Positions 8,882 to 16,171 of a DNA stretch of 64,000 nt are shown piece after piece (position 1 is the first letter of the stretch; each line of letters opens with the position of its first letter). Position numbers and translations under genes: made by a program. Where the stretch lies: contig NZ_JAAZQL010000003.1 in NCBI RefSeq assembly GCF_012275515.1, positions 121,236 to 185,235 of the forward strand, written 5' to 3'. This DNA is from Novosphingobium sp. SG707 (GTDB taxonomy: Bacteria > Pseudomonadota > Alphaproteobacteria > Sphingomonadales > Sphingomonadaceae). The notes beneath the pieces are model-generated. The model ran no database searches, had not been told where the DNA came from, and saw nothing but the letters and a program-made list of their open reading frames with translations.

Positions 8882-11314
8882 CTATTCCGGCGCGGGATCG
8901 CCCATGGCGATGGCGGCCAGCGCCTCAGCCTCCAACAACAGCTCATCATCGGCGGCGCCTGCGGGCAGGCTCTCGCGCCCGATCATGGTCAGCGTCGGCA
9001 CGGCCAGCGGGCTGACGCGCGACAGGCGCTGATGGCGGATCGCCGATTGCGCCCGGTCCAGCACCTCGGCCACGCGGGCCACGTCGGTCATCTTCTGCCG
9101 CGCATCGGCCCATGCGGCTTTGAGCAGCAGATGATCCGGCTCATAGCGGCGCAGCACGTCATAGATGAGATCGCTTGAAAAAGTGACCTGCCGGTTGGTC
9201 TTGCGCTTGCCCGGTATCTGACGCTCGATCAGGCCGGAGATGACCGAAGCCTCGCGGAAGGCCCGGCGAAGCAGATAGGAATTTTCCACCCACTCGACAA
9301 ATTCCTCGACCAGAATGTCGGGCGAGAGCAGCGCGGCGGGGTCCTCGACCGGCCGCAGCCCCCAGACCGCCAGCGCATAATCATTGGCCACAAAGCCCAG
9401 CGGCGAGAGGCCCAGCGCCTCCATCCGCCGCGTCATCAACATGCCCAGCGACTGATTCGCGGGCCAACCCTCGAAGGTGTAGAACACGCTGTAGAAGCGG
9501 TCCTGATGGGGAAAGCTCTCGACCAGCAGTTCGCCCGGGCGCGGCAGCACCGATACCCGCGCCTGCACCGCCAGCCATTCATGCACATCCTCGGGGAAAT
9601 CATCCCAGCGCGCCGGATCGTTCAGGATCGCCCGCACCCGGTCGGCCAGATGCGAGGAGATAGGAATGCGCGCGCCATTATACGAGGGAATCGCCGCCGA
9701 ACGCCGCGAGGCCCGCACCAGCAAGGCCCCCTCGCGTAGCGACTCGACCTCAAGGTCCAGCCCGGCAAAGCGGAACGTATCGCCCGGCCCCAGCGAGGCG
9801 GCGAAATCCTCCTCCACCCGCCCCAGCGCGCGGCCATTGCGAAAGGCCACCTCGACCATATCGGCGTCGACAATGATCCCGGCATTCAACCGATAGGAGC
9901 GCGCCAGATCGGGATGGCTCAGCCGCCAAAGCCCATCGCGGCCATGGGTGATCCGGCGAAACCGGTCATAGGCCCGCAGCGCATAGCCGCCGTTCGAGAC
10001 GAAGCCGAGCACCCGCCCCCACTCCTCCTCGCCCATATCGGCATAAGGCGCGGCGCGACGGACCTCGGCCAGCAGAGCGTCGCCATCGAACGGCCCCGCG
10101 CAGGCCAGCGCCAGCACATGCTGGGCCAGCACATCGCGGCCGCCCGGGCGCAGGTCCTCGCCATCGCGCGTGCCCGCCCGCACCGCCTCGACGGCGGCCA
10201 CGGCTTCGAGAAATTCAAACCGGTTGCCCGGCACCAGCACCGCCTTGGATGGGCAATCGAGCCGGTGATTGGCCCGCCCGATCCGCTGCAACAGGCGCGA
10301 GGAGCCCTTGGGCGCCCCCATCTGCACCACCAGATCAATGTCGCCCCAGTCCACCCCCAGATCGAGGCTGGCGGTGCAGACTAGCGCGCGCAGCCGCCCG
10401 CCCGCCATCGCCGCCTCGACCTTGTGCCGCGCCTCGGCGGACAGGCTGCCATGGTGGATGCCGATGGGCAGGTTTTCCTCGTTGCGATCCCACAGCAGGC
10501 CAAACGTATATTCGGCCAGAAAGCGCGTGTTGGTGAAGATCAGCGTGGTGCGATGGGCGCGAATCAGGTCGAGGATCTGGGGCACGGCCCAACTGGCCGC
10601 ATGGCCGCTCCACGGAATGCGCTGGCCCGCAGGCAGCAGGATCGAGACATCCGCGGGCGCGCCCTCCTCGCCCGCAACCAGCGCCGCATCCTCGCCCACA
10701 GGCGCCAGCCAGCGCGCAAAGCCCGCCGGATCGGCCAGCGTGGCGGAAAGGCCGATCCGCCGCATTTCCGGCGCTAGGCTCTGCAACCGGGCCAAAGACA
10801 GCGCCAGCAGATCGCCCCGCTTGCCCGCCGCCATCGCGTGGATTTCGTCCACCACCACATAGCGCAGCCCGGCAAACATCGTCGCGCTTTCGGGATAGGA
10901 CAGCAGCAAAGACAAAGATTCGGGCGTGGTCAGCAGCACATGGGGCGGATCGTGCCTCTGGCGCGCCTTGCGGTCCGAGGATGTGTCGCCGGTGCGCGCC
11001 TCGACCCGCAGGCCCAGCCCCATTTCGGCGACCGGCCCCAACAGGCCGCGCTGAATATCATGCGCGAGCGCTTTCAGCGGCGAGACATAGAGCGTGTGCA
11101 AGCCCCCCTCGCCTTTTTTGGCAGCCAAAACGCCTTCCGCCGCATCGCACAGCGTGGGCATGAACCCGGCCAGCGTCTTGCCCGCCCCGGTGTCGGCGGC
11201 CAGCAGCACATGATGCCCATCGGCCACCTGCGCCAGCACTTCGGCCTGATGGCGGCGGATATGCCACCCGCGCCCGGCAAACCATTCGGCAATGCGCGGG
11301 TGGACCTGCCTCAC
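8882..11314 (-). CDS. Ligase-associated DNA damage response DEXH-box helicase (Lhr family)
   Basis: About 810 residues from the GTG at 11314, whose last two bases and the next A form the stop codon of the upstream mutase gene (GTGA overlap). It is an ATP-dependent superfamily 2 helicase. Walker A GAGKT is at 43-47 and the DEIH box at 156-159, followed by 'GLSATL' (motif III), a helicase-C domain with 'RIGRANHR', and the long Lhr-type C-terminal region with a winged helix. The length and ending match the ligase-associated subfamily, usually encoded with an ATP-dependent DNA ligase, an exonuclease and the PdeM phosphoesterase. None of those partners is adjacent here. An ATG at 11458 would give 858 residues but an implausible N-terminus. 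Confidence 0.92.
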   Translation of the reverse strand: MRQVHPRIAEWFAGRGWHIRRHQAEVLAQVADGHHVLLAADTGAGKTLAGFMPTLCDAAEGVLAAKKGEGGLHTLYVSPLKALAHDIQRGLLGPVAEMGLGLRVEARTGDTSSDRKARQRHDPPHVLLTTPESLSLLLSYPESATMFAGLRYVVVDEIHAMAAGKRGDLLALSLARLQSLAPEMRRIGLSATLADPAGFARWLAPVGEDAALVAGEEGAPADVSILLPAGQRIPWSGHAASWAVPQILDLIRAHRTTLIFTNTRFLAEYTFGLLWDRNEENLPIGIHHGSLSAEARHKVEAAMAGGRLRALVCTASLDLGVDWGDIDLVVQMGAPKGSSRLLQRIGRANHRLDCPSKAVLVPGNRFEFLEAVAAVEAVRAGTRDGEDLRPGGRDVLAQHVLALACAGPFDGDALLAEVRRAAPYADMGEEEWGRVLGFVSNGGYALRAYDRFRRITHGRDGLWRLSHPDLARSYRLNAGIIVDADMVEVAFRNGRALGRVEEDFAASLGPGDTFRFAGLDLEVESLREGALLVRASRRSAAIPSYNGARIPISSHLADRVRAILNDPARWDDFPEDVHEWLAVQARVSVLPRPGELLVESFPHQDRFYSVFYTFEGWPANQSLGMLMTRRMEALGLSPLGFVANDYALAVWGLRPVEDPAALLSPDILVEEFVEWVENSYLLRRAFREASVISGLIERQIPGKRKTNRQVTFSSDLIYDVLRRYEPDHLLLKAAWADARQKMTDVARVAEVLDRAQSAIRHQRLSRVSPLAVPTLTMIGRESLPAGAADDELLLEAEALAAIAMGDPAPE

Positions 11315-12777
11315 ACCCCGCTTGCCCCACTCTGGCTCACCCCGCTTTGCGCCAGTTCTGCGTCCAACTGCGCCACCAGCGCGGCAAGCCCGGCCTCGCT
11401 TGTGCTCTCGGCGCGGGCCACCAGCATCTCCTGCGTATTGGACGCGCGCAGCAACCACCAGCCATCATCGCAGGACACGCGCAAGCCATCCATCCGGTTG
11501 ACCCGCGCGCCTTGCGCCGCCAGCCTCGCGGCCACTTCCTCAACCACCGCGCGTTTACGATTGGCCGCCACAGGAAAGCGCAATTCGGGCGTGTTGAAGC
11601 AGACGGGCAGTTCATCGAACCAGTCCGCAATAGATCCATTTCGGCGCGAAACCGCGGCGATCAGCCGCACCGCCGCATAAAGCGCATCGTCGAAACCGTA
11701 GAATCGGTGCTTGTAAAAGATATGGCCCGAGGTCTCCCCGGCCAGCATCGCGCCGTTAACCTTCATTTCGGCCTTGATCAGACTATGCCCCGCAGGCCCC
11801 ATCGCGGGCACCCCGCCCAGCGCCGCGATCCGGTCGTATACCGCCTGTGACGCTTTGACATCGCCCAGAATTACCGCGCCGGGACAATCGAGCAGAAGGT
11901 CCTGCGCCAGCAGCGCCAGCAGTTGATCGCCCAGGATCGAGCGCCCCCGCCCGTCGATTACCACGATCCGGTCCGCATCCCCGTCGAAAGCCACTCCGAA
12001 ATCGAGATGTCTGGAGGCGACCAGCGCCCGCAAGTCTGCGAGATTTGCCTCAACAGTCGGATCTGGATGGTGGTGAGGAAAATGTCCGTCAACCTGCGTG
12101 AAGAGAAGATGATGCTCTCCGGGCAAGAGCGCGGTCAGGGCCTCGATGGCGGGGCCGGCGGCGCCGTTTCCGGCGTCCCAGCCAATGCGAAGATCGCCCG
12201 CCTTGTCCCAAAGCCCCGGCAGCAGACCATCGACCAGCCGCGCGACATAGGCGGGCAGAATATCCTGCCCTTCCACCGCGCCACGATGGACGAGATCACC
12301 GCCGATCCATTCACCGACAACACCTTCTCCGGCACCAAGTTCACCGGCAACACCGCTCCGCTTCGCAGCCGCCACATCCGCAGCGAGGAGCCCGATCCGC
12401 TGGATTTCGGCCCCGAACAGGGCGCCCCCAAAAAATACTATCTTGAAGCCATTATCATCGCGGGGATTGTGGCTGCCAGTTACGTGAATGCCGCCATCTA
12501 CCTCCTGCATTGAGGCTTCGGCGTAATAGAGCATCGGGGTCGGACCAACCCCGATCCGCACCACATCCAGCCCGCCATCGCGCAGGCCCTCGACCAGCGC
12601 GGCCTCCAGCGCGGGGGCGCTGAGCCGCCCGTCGCGCCCCACAGCGATCCTGCGCCCGCCCCGCTCCTGCAGGGCCTGCGCCACCGCGCGGCCGATCGCA
12701 TAGGCGTCGTCGTCGAACAGATTGCGGCCATAGGTGCCGCGAATGTCATATTCCCGGAAGATCGCCGGATCGGTCAT
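11311..12777 (-). CDS. Phosphomannomutase/phosphoglucomutase
   Basis: A 488-residue alpha-D-phosphohexomutase of the AlgC/ManB type, interconverting hexose 6- and 1-phosphates for nucleotide-sugar, exopolysaccharide and LPS synthesis. The phosphoserine loop TGSHNP is present with the catalytic serine at residue 102. The Mg-binding loop DGDADR, the sugar-specificity motif GETSGHIF and a C-terminal phosphate-binding region are intact. The stop overlaps the helicase GTG start and the start overlaps the stop of the J-domain gene (ATGA), so translation is probably coupled. It could be named algC or manB. Substrate preference cannot be settled from sequence. Confidence 0.94.
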   Translation of the reverse strand: MTDPAIFREYDIRGTYGRNLFDDDAYAIGRAVAQALQERGGRRIAVGRDGRLSAPALEAALVEGLRDGGLDVVRIGVGPTPMLYYAEASMQEVDGGIHVTGSHNPRDDNGFKIVFFGGALFGAEIQRIGLLAADVAAAKRSGVAGELGAGEGVVGEWIGGDLVHRGAVEGQDILPAYVARLVDGLLPGLWDKAGDLRIGWDAGNGAAGPAIEALTALLPGEHHLLFTQVDGHFPHHHPDPTVEANLADLRALVASRHLDFGVAFDGDADRIVVIDGRGRSILGDQLLALLAQDLLLDCPGAVILGDVKASQAVYDRIAALGGVPAMGPAGHSLIKAEMKVNGAMLAGETSGHIFYKHRFYGFDDALYAAVRLIAAVSRRNGSIADWFDELPVCFNTPELRFPVAANRKRAVVEEVAARLAAQGARVNRMDGLRVSCDDGWWLLRASNTQEMLVARAESTSEAGLAALVAQLDAELAQSGVSQSGASGV

Positions 12778-13064
12778 GTGCCGGTTTCGGTTCCCAGCCG
12801 CGCCAGCAGCAGGTCGCGCGCATCATTGGCCTCATGCACCAACGCGGCATCGCCGCCGCGATCGGGGTGAACCCGCGCGATCAATTTCTTATGCGCCTCG
12901 ATGATCGCCCCGCGCCCGGCCCCGGCCTCCACGCCCAGCAGGCGGCGCGCGCGCTCTACCGCCGTCGGCCCGGTCATACGCTGCCAATGCACCCATGGCC
13001 ACTGGCCCGTCCATTGGCGGCACGCCCATGACGCCAGCACCAGCAGCAAAAGCAGCTTGACCAT
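12774..13064 (-). CDS. Small membrane-anchored J-domain protein
   Basis: A 96-residue protein from the ATG at 13064. It opens with a hydrophobic segment ('MVKLLLLLVLASWAC'), and its C-terminal half is a compact J-domain whose HPD motif (in 'ARVHPDRGG') stimulates DnaK-type ATPases. This membrane helix plus C-terminal J-domain order resembles the Tim14/Pam18-like DnaJ proteins of alphaproteobacteria. It starts 1 nt after the mipZ stop and overlaps the mutase start by 4 nt. The HPD motif makes the domain call firm. The client process is unknown. Confidence 0.85.
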   Translation of the reverse strand: MVKLLLLLVLASWACRQWTGQWPWVHWQRMTGPTAVERARRLLGVEAGAGRGAIIEAHKKLIARVHPDRGGDAALVHEANDARDLLLARLGTETGT

Positions 13065-13065
13065 A

Positions 13066-13878
13066 TCAGCCCGCCGACATCGCCTGCGCATCGCGCTGCA
13101 CACGGGGCGCGGGCAGGTTCATGCCCGCCACCAGCGTGCGCAATTCCTGCCGCGCGACCAGATGGCTGGTGCCCAGATCGCCCAGATGCCCCTTGTCCAG
13201 CAAGGTCAGCCCGCTGGGGAACAATTCGCGGTAGATCACGCGTTCGGACAGGCCCTGGGCAATGCGAAAGCCCACCCGGCGCGAGAGTTCGGCCAACGCG
13301 CTGTCGATACGGCGCATGTTGCGCGCCTCGATATGCTGGGTGCGGTTGCGCACCACCACCCAGTCCATCTCGCGCCGATGTTCGTTGATCGTGGCCAGCG
13401 CCCGCTTCTTGCGCGCCTCCCAGATCATTTCGGCATAGAAGGACAGGCGGCGCACCTTGAAGGTCTCGGCATCCACTTGCCCGATGAGGTCGAAATCGAC
13501 GAAACTGTCGTTGAGCGGCGTCACCAGCGTGTCGGCGCTCATCGCCACATGGCGGGCGAATTCATCGTCGCGGCCCGGCGTGTCAAAGATCAGGTAATCG
13601 ACATCGCGCGACACATGCGCTGTCAATTCGTCCAGTTCCTGCGTGGTCGTGCCGCGAAACACGTCGAATTTCACCGTGGGCAGCTCGATGCCCCGGCGGC
13701 GCAGGGTCTCGCCGCGGTTTTCCATATAGCGGTGCATGGTGCGCTGGCGCGAATCCAGGTCGATCGTGCCCACCCGCGCGCCCAGATAGGCCAGCGCCAC
13801 GGCGATGTGCACGGCGGTGGTGGATTTGCCCGTGCCCCCCTTTTCATTGGCGAAAACGATGCGGTGGGGACCAGACAT
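13066..13878 (-). CDS. mipZ: MipZ-type division plane positioning ATPase
   Basis: A 270-residue ParA/MinD-family ATPase. The deviant Walker A motif KGGTGKST lies at 13-20, followed by 'TAVHIAVALAYLGARVGTID' and a Walker B-like 'YLIFDTPG'. Sequence and length match alphaproteobacterial MipZ, which forms a bipolar gradient via ParB and inhibits FtsZ away from midcell. It is nucleoid-associated and cytosolic. It heads a leftward cluster with the J-domain gene, the mutase and the helicase. A plasmid-type ParA is unlikely, since there is no parB and the fit to MipZ is close. Confidence 0.93.
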   Translation of the reverse strand: MSGPHRIVFANEKGGTGKSTTAVHIAVALAYLGARVGTIDLDSRQRTMHRYMENRGETLRRRGIELPTVKFDVFRGTTTQELDELTAHVSRDVDYLIFDTPGRDDEFARHVAMSADTLVTPLNDSFVDFDLIGQVDAETFKVRRLSFYAEMIWEARKKRALATINEHRREMDWVVVRNRTQHIEARNMRRIDSALAELSRRVGFRIAQGLSERVIYRELFPSGLTLLDKGHLGDLGTSHLVARQELRTLVAGMNLPAPRVQRDAQAMSAG

Positions 13879-13985
13879 GGCGGCTCTCTCATCACAGGGT
13901 TGGCGGGCTTAAAAGCGTTGCTGCCCGCGTCGGCCCGGCTTATCAGCCACCGCGCGAACAGTGTCAAAACCTTACCGAAGGGGCC

Positions 13986-14849
13986 GTGCCGGTGCAAACC
14001 ATCAATCACCTCAATCTGCTGCGCGAAGCGGTGGCCGACTTGCGCAAGAGCGGCCGCGTGGCGCTGGTCCCGACGATGGGAGCCTTGCATTTCGGGCACT
14101 TAACGCTGATGCGCGAGGCGCGGCGCCATGCCGATCACGTGGTCGCATCGATTTTCGTTAATCCCCGACAATTTGCAGCGGGCGAGGATCTGGACGCCTA
14201 TCCGCGCCAGTTGGCCGCCGATCAGGCCGCGCTGGAGAGCGAGGGCGTGGCGCTGCTCTGGGCGCCCACGGTCGATGAAATGTATCCCGCCGGTTTTGCC
14301 ACCAATGTCGGCGTCTCGGGGGTCAGCGATGGCTATTGCGGCGCGGCCCGGCCCGGCCATTTCGACGGCGTGGCCACGGTGGTGCTCAAACTGTTCAATC
14401 AGGTGGCGCCCGATGTCGCGCTGTTTGGCGAAAAAGACTGGCAACAACTGGCGGTGATCCGGCGGATGGCGCGCGATCTGGATCTGACCGCGCCGCATGT
14501 CGATGCGATCATCGGCGTGCCCACGGTGCGCGAAGAGGACGGCCTCGCCCGTTCCTCGCGCAATGCCTATCTGACGCCGCAGGAACGCATCGAGGCGGCC
14601 TCTCTGTCGCGCGCGATGCGGGCGGCGGCGGCGGAAATCGCGGGCGGTGCGCCGATCGGCGAGGCGCTGGCCCGCATGGAGCAGGCGGTGCTGGCGGGCG
14701 GCTTTGCCTCGGTGGATTATGCGCAGGTCTGCGATGCCGACACGCTGGTGCCCTTGGTCACACGCGGCACCGGCCCGGCGCGCCTGCTGGCCGCCGCCCG
14801 AATCGGCAAGGCCCGGTTGATCGACAATATCGATGTTCCGCTGGGATAA
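13986..14849 (+). CDS. panC: Pantoate--beta-alanine ligase (pantothenate synthetase)
   Basis: A 287-residue enzyme that condenses pantoate with beta-alanine using ATP, the last step of pantothenate (coenzyme A precursor) synthesis. The nucleotidyl-transferase motif 'PTMGALHFGHLTLM' holds the HxGH-type HFGH. Other family landmarks are 'SIFVNPRQFAAGEDLDAYPR', 'FGEKDWQQL' and 'RSSRNAYL'. The start is the GTG at 13986. A non-conserved F replaces the usual E or D in the HxGH loop, which is common in the family. It is divergent from mipZ and is followed by an intergenic region with a candidate small RNA. Confidence 0.97.
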   Translation: MPVQTINHLNLLREAVADLRKSGRVALVPTMGALHFGHLTLMREARRHADHVVASIFVNPRQFAAGEDLDAYPRQLAADQAALESEGVALLWAPTVDEMYPAGFATNVGVSGVSDGYCGAARPGHFDGVATVVLKLFNQVAPDVALFGEKDWQQLAVIRRMARDLDLTAPHVDAIIGVPTVREEDGLARSSRNAYLTPQERIEAASLSRAMRAAAAEIAGGAPIGEALARMEQAVLAGGFASVDYAQVCDADTLVPLVTRGTGPARLLAAARIGKARLIDNIDVPLG

Positions 14850-14951
14850 TTTGTCGGACCAGAGTGGCGAAATTTACCGAAACATGAACGGATTTTTGCC
14901 ATATTGGCCATCTTGGTTTTTGTGTCATTTAATTAACGCCGATATGGCTAG

Positions 14952-14987
14952 TTGACATCTTTTACAGTTGCGCGAATCACCTGATTC
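14952..14987 (+). promoter_or_regulatory. Promoter-like element with paired GANTC palindrome
   Basis: TTGACA at 14952-14957 is followed by the inverted repeat GAATCA-CC-TGATTC at 14974-14987. Both arms contain GANTC, the CcrM methylation site of alphaproteobacteria, and the spacing puts them over the expected -10 region. This suggests control by cell-cycle methylation or by a protein binding the palindrome. No good -10 hexamer is visible. Confidence 0.4.
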
Positions 14988-14989
14988 AC

Positions 14990-15056
14990 CTACTTAGAAC
15001 TTGCCTTTCAGGCATCCTCTCCCAAACTTCCAAGCCCGGCTTCGGCCGGGTTTTCT
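14990..15056 (+). ncRNA. Candidate small RNA with anti-Shine-Dalgarno motif
   Basis: After the promoter-like element comes a short RNA-like unit: a weak TGCC/GGCA hairpin (15002-15014), an exposed CCTCTCCC stretch (15015-15022) complementary to Shine-Dalgarno sequences, then a UUCG-loop terminator. This layout resembles alphaproteobacterial small RNAs with CU-rich loops, such as the SuhB, CcsR and alpha-r types. The 5' end is uncertain, and the region could simply be the distant 3' end of the panC transcript. Confidence 0.4.
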
Positions 15057-15059
15057 TTT
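15035..15059 (+). terminator. Intrinsic terminator with UUCG tetraloop
   Basis: CCCGGC (15035-15040), TTCG loop, GCCGGG (15045-15050), then TTTTCTTTT. It is a strong rho-independent terminator on the plus strand, 186 nt beyond panC. Confidence 0.85.
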
Positions 15060-15147
15060 GCCCGCTTTCCGCGTCCGGTAACCTGCGGTTAACGAACCAT
15101 TTGGGAACATCCTGATTGGAATGGAAACCGCATGTTCGGAACTTCCG

Positions 15148-15163
15148 ATTGATCGCGGTCAAT
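15148..15163. promoter_or_regulatory. Inverted repeat upstream of the ArsR pair
   Basis: ATTGA-N6-TCAAT lies 80 nt upstream of the first ArsR gene. ArsR/SmtB repressors bind imperfect dyads of this size near their own promoter, so it is a plausible autoregulatory operator. The assignment rests on position and symmetry only. Confidence 0.35.
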
Positions 15164-15243
15164 TTCTCACCATCACAATACATTAGGATAGGCGCCCGCC
15201 GCCGGACCGTCTGCGGCTCTGGCCAGATTGGGAGCAATGCGAC

Positions 15244-15618
15244 GTGATGGAACCAGCCGACAGCGCCCCGCGCCCTGCCGCCTGCGCTTCCCACCCGTCT
15301 TTAACGCCCGGCCCGCCGCCCGTTCCCGACCTGATTGAGGCGCTGCGTCTGCTTGGCCATCCCCTGCGGTTCAATCTGTTGACGCAACTGGCGCGCGGCC
15401 CCGTGGCCGTGGGCGAACTGGCCGCGCGCACAGGGCAAAGCCTGTCGATCATCAGCCAGCAACTCGCGCTGCTGCGCAAGGCGGGGCTGGTGCAGGGACG
15501 GCGCGAGGTCAAGCAAGTGTTCTATTCGCTGGCCCGCCCGCGCATGGCCGAGGTGGCCCAGGCGCTGGCGGAAATGGCGCTGGCAGGCGCCGCGCGGGGC
15601 GGATCGGCGGAGGCCTGA
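15244..15618 (+). CDS. ArsR/SmtB-family regulator, first of two
   Basis: About 124 residues. The start is the GTG at 15244 or the ATG directly after it at 15247. A 25-residue proline-rich N-terminal tail precedes a winged-helix domain: 'LLGHPLRFNLLTQLARGPVAVGEL' and the recognition helix 'SLSIISQQLALLRKAGLV' are typical of ArsR repressors. The only cysteine lies in the N-terminal tail, so a classical metal site cannot be assigned. A second ArsR gene follows on the same strand. Regulated genes are not obvious. The next genes, ybdD and cstA, face the opposite way. Confidence 0.85.
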   Translation: MMEPADSAPRPAACASHPSLTPGPPPVPDLIEALRLLGHPLRFNLLTQLARGPVAVGELAARTGQSLSIISQQLALLRKAGLVQGRREVKQVFYSLARPRMAEVAQALAEMALAGAARGGSAEA

Positions 15619-15666
15619 CGCCGCCCCCCCTTGCAAAACCCGCCGGAAAGCGCCAATTCCGGCCCA

Positions 15667-15993
15667 ATGAAGCCCACGGACCTTGCAGAACTGAAAGCCA
15701 ATGCCGCGATGATGGCCGCGCGCCTCAAGGTGATGAGTCACCCTGAGCGCCTACTGATGCTGTGCCGGATGGACGAGGGCGAGGTCAGCGTGAACGAACT
15801 GGTGGCGATGACCGGCCTGTCGCAGTCGGGGGTGTCACAGCATCTGGCGCTGCTGCGGGCCGAAAATATCGTGCATGTGCGGGTCGATGCCCAGACCCGC
15901 TGGTACAGTCTGAAGGACCGGATCGTTTCAGGGATCATCCATGCCCTGTGCGAATTGTGCGAAGCAGAAAGCGGCGGGACAAAAAAGCCTTAA
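15667..15993 (+). CDS. ArsR-family regulator, second of two, possible thiol sensor
   Basis: 108 residues from the ATG at 15667. The winged helix includes 'VMSHPERLLMLCRM', 'VNELVAMTGLSQSGVSQHLALLR' and a wing 'VHVRVDAQTRWYSL'. Cys33 after the first helix and Cys95/Cys98 near the C-terminus sit where BigR/SqrR-type persulfide sensors have their reactive pair, so sulfide or redox sensing is plausible. The family resemblance is seen; the ligand is inferred. The gene ends 1 nt from the end of the convergent ybdD-like gene, leaving no room for a terminator. Confidence 0.85.
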   Translation: MKPTDLAELKANAAMMAARLKVMSHPERLLMLCRMDEGEVSVNELVAMTGLSQSGVSQHLALLRAENIVHVRVDAQTRWYSLKDRIVSGIIHALCELCEAESGGTKKP

Positions 15994-15994
15994 A

Positions 15995-16171
15995 TCAACA
16001 GCATTTGCCCCCGCCTCCCTTGCCGTAGCGGGCCTCTTGGCGGTTGCGGAAAAACTCCTGACGGGTCATCGGCGCGCGGTCGGGATGGTGGGCGCGGATA
16101 TGCGCCAGATAGGCGTCATAATCGGGCATACCCACCAGCGCGCCTATCAGACGGCGCAGAAACCCGCTCAC
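15995..16171 (-). CDS. YbdD/YjiX-family small protein
   Basis: A 58-residue protein starting at the GTG at 16171, which shares bases with the cstA stop codon (GTGA). It matches the YbdD/YjiX family: 'MPDYDAYLAHIRAHHPDRAP', 'MTRQEFFRNRQEARYG' and a C-terminal Gly-rich 'GGGGKCC'. In Enterobacteria this small protein is encoded after the CstA/BtsT pyruvate and peptide transporters and is thought to be an accessory of the transporter. The translational overlap with cstA supports that partnership. The tail could bind metal through its two cysteines. Confidence 0.88.
   Translation of the reverse strand: MSGFLRRLIGALVGMPDYDAYLAHIRAHHPDRAPMTRQEFFRNRQEARYGKGGGGKCC

Larger units (their letters stand above)
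14850..15243. other. 394-nt intergenic region with sRNA-like unit and operator
   Basis: This gap between panC and the first ArsR gene holds no protein gene. It contains a -35-like TTGACA (14952-14957), a GANTC palindrome (14974-14987), a candidate small RNA with a strong terminator (about 14990-15056), and an inverted repeat close to the ArsR start (15148-15163). Each is listed separately. Confidence 0.7.
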
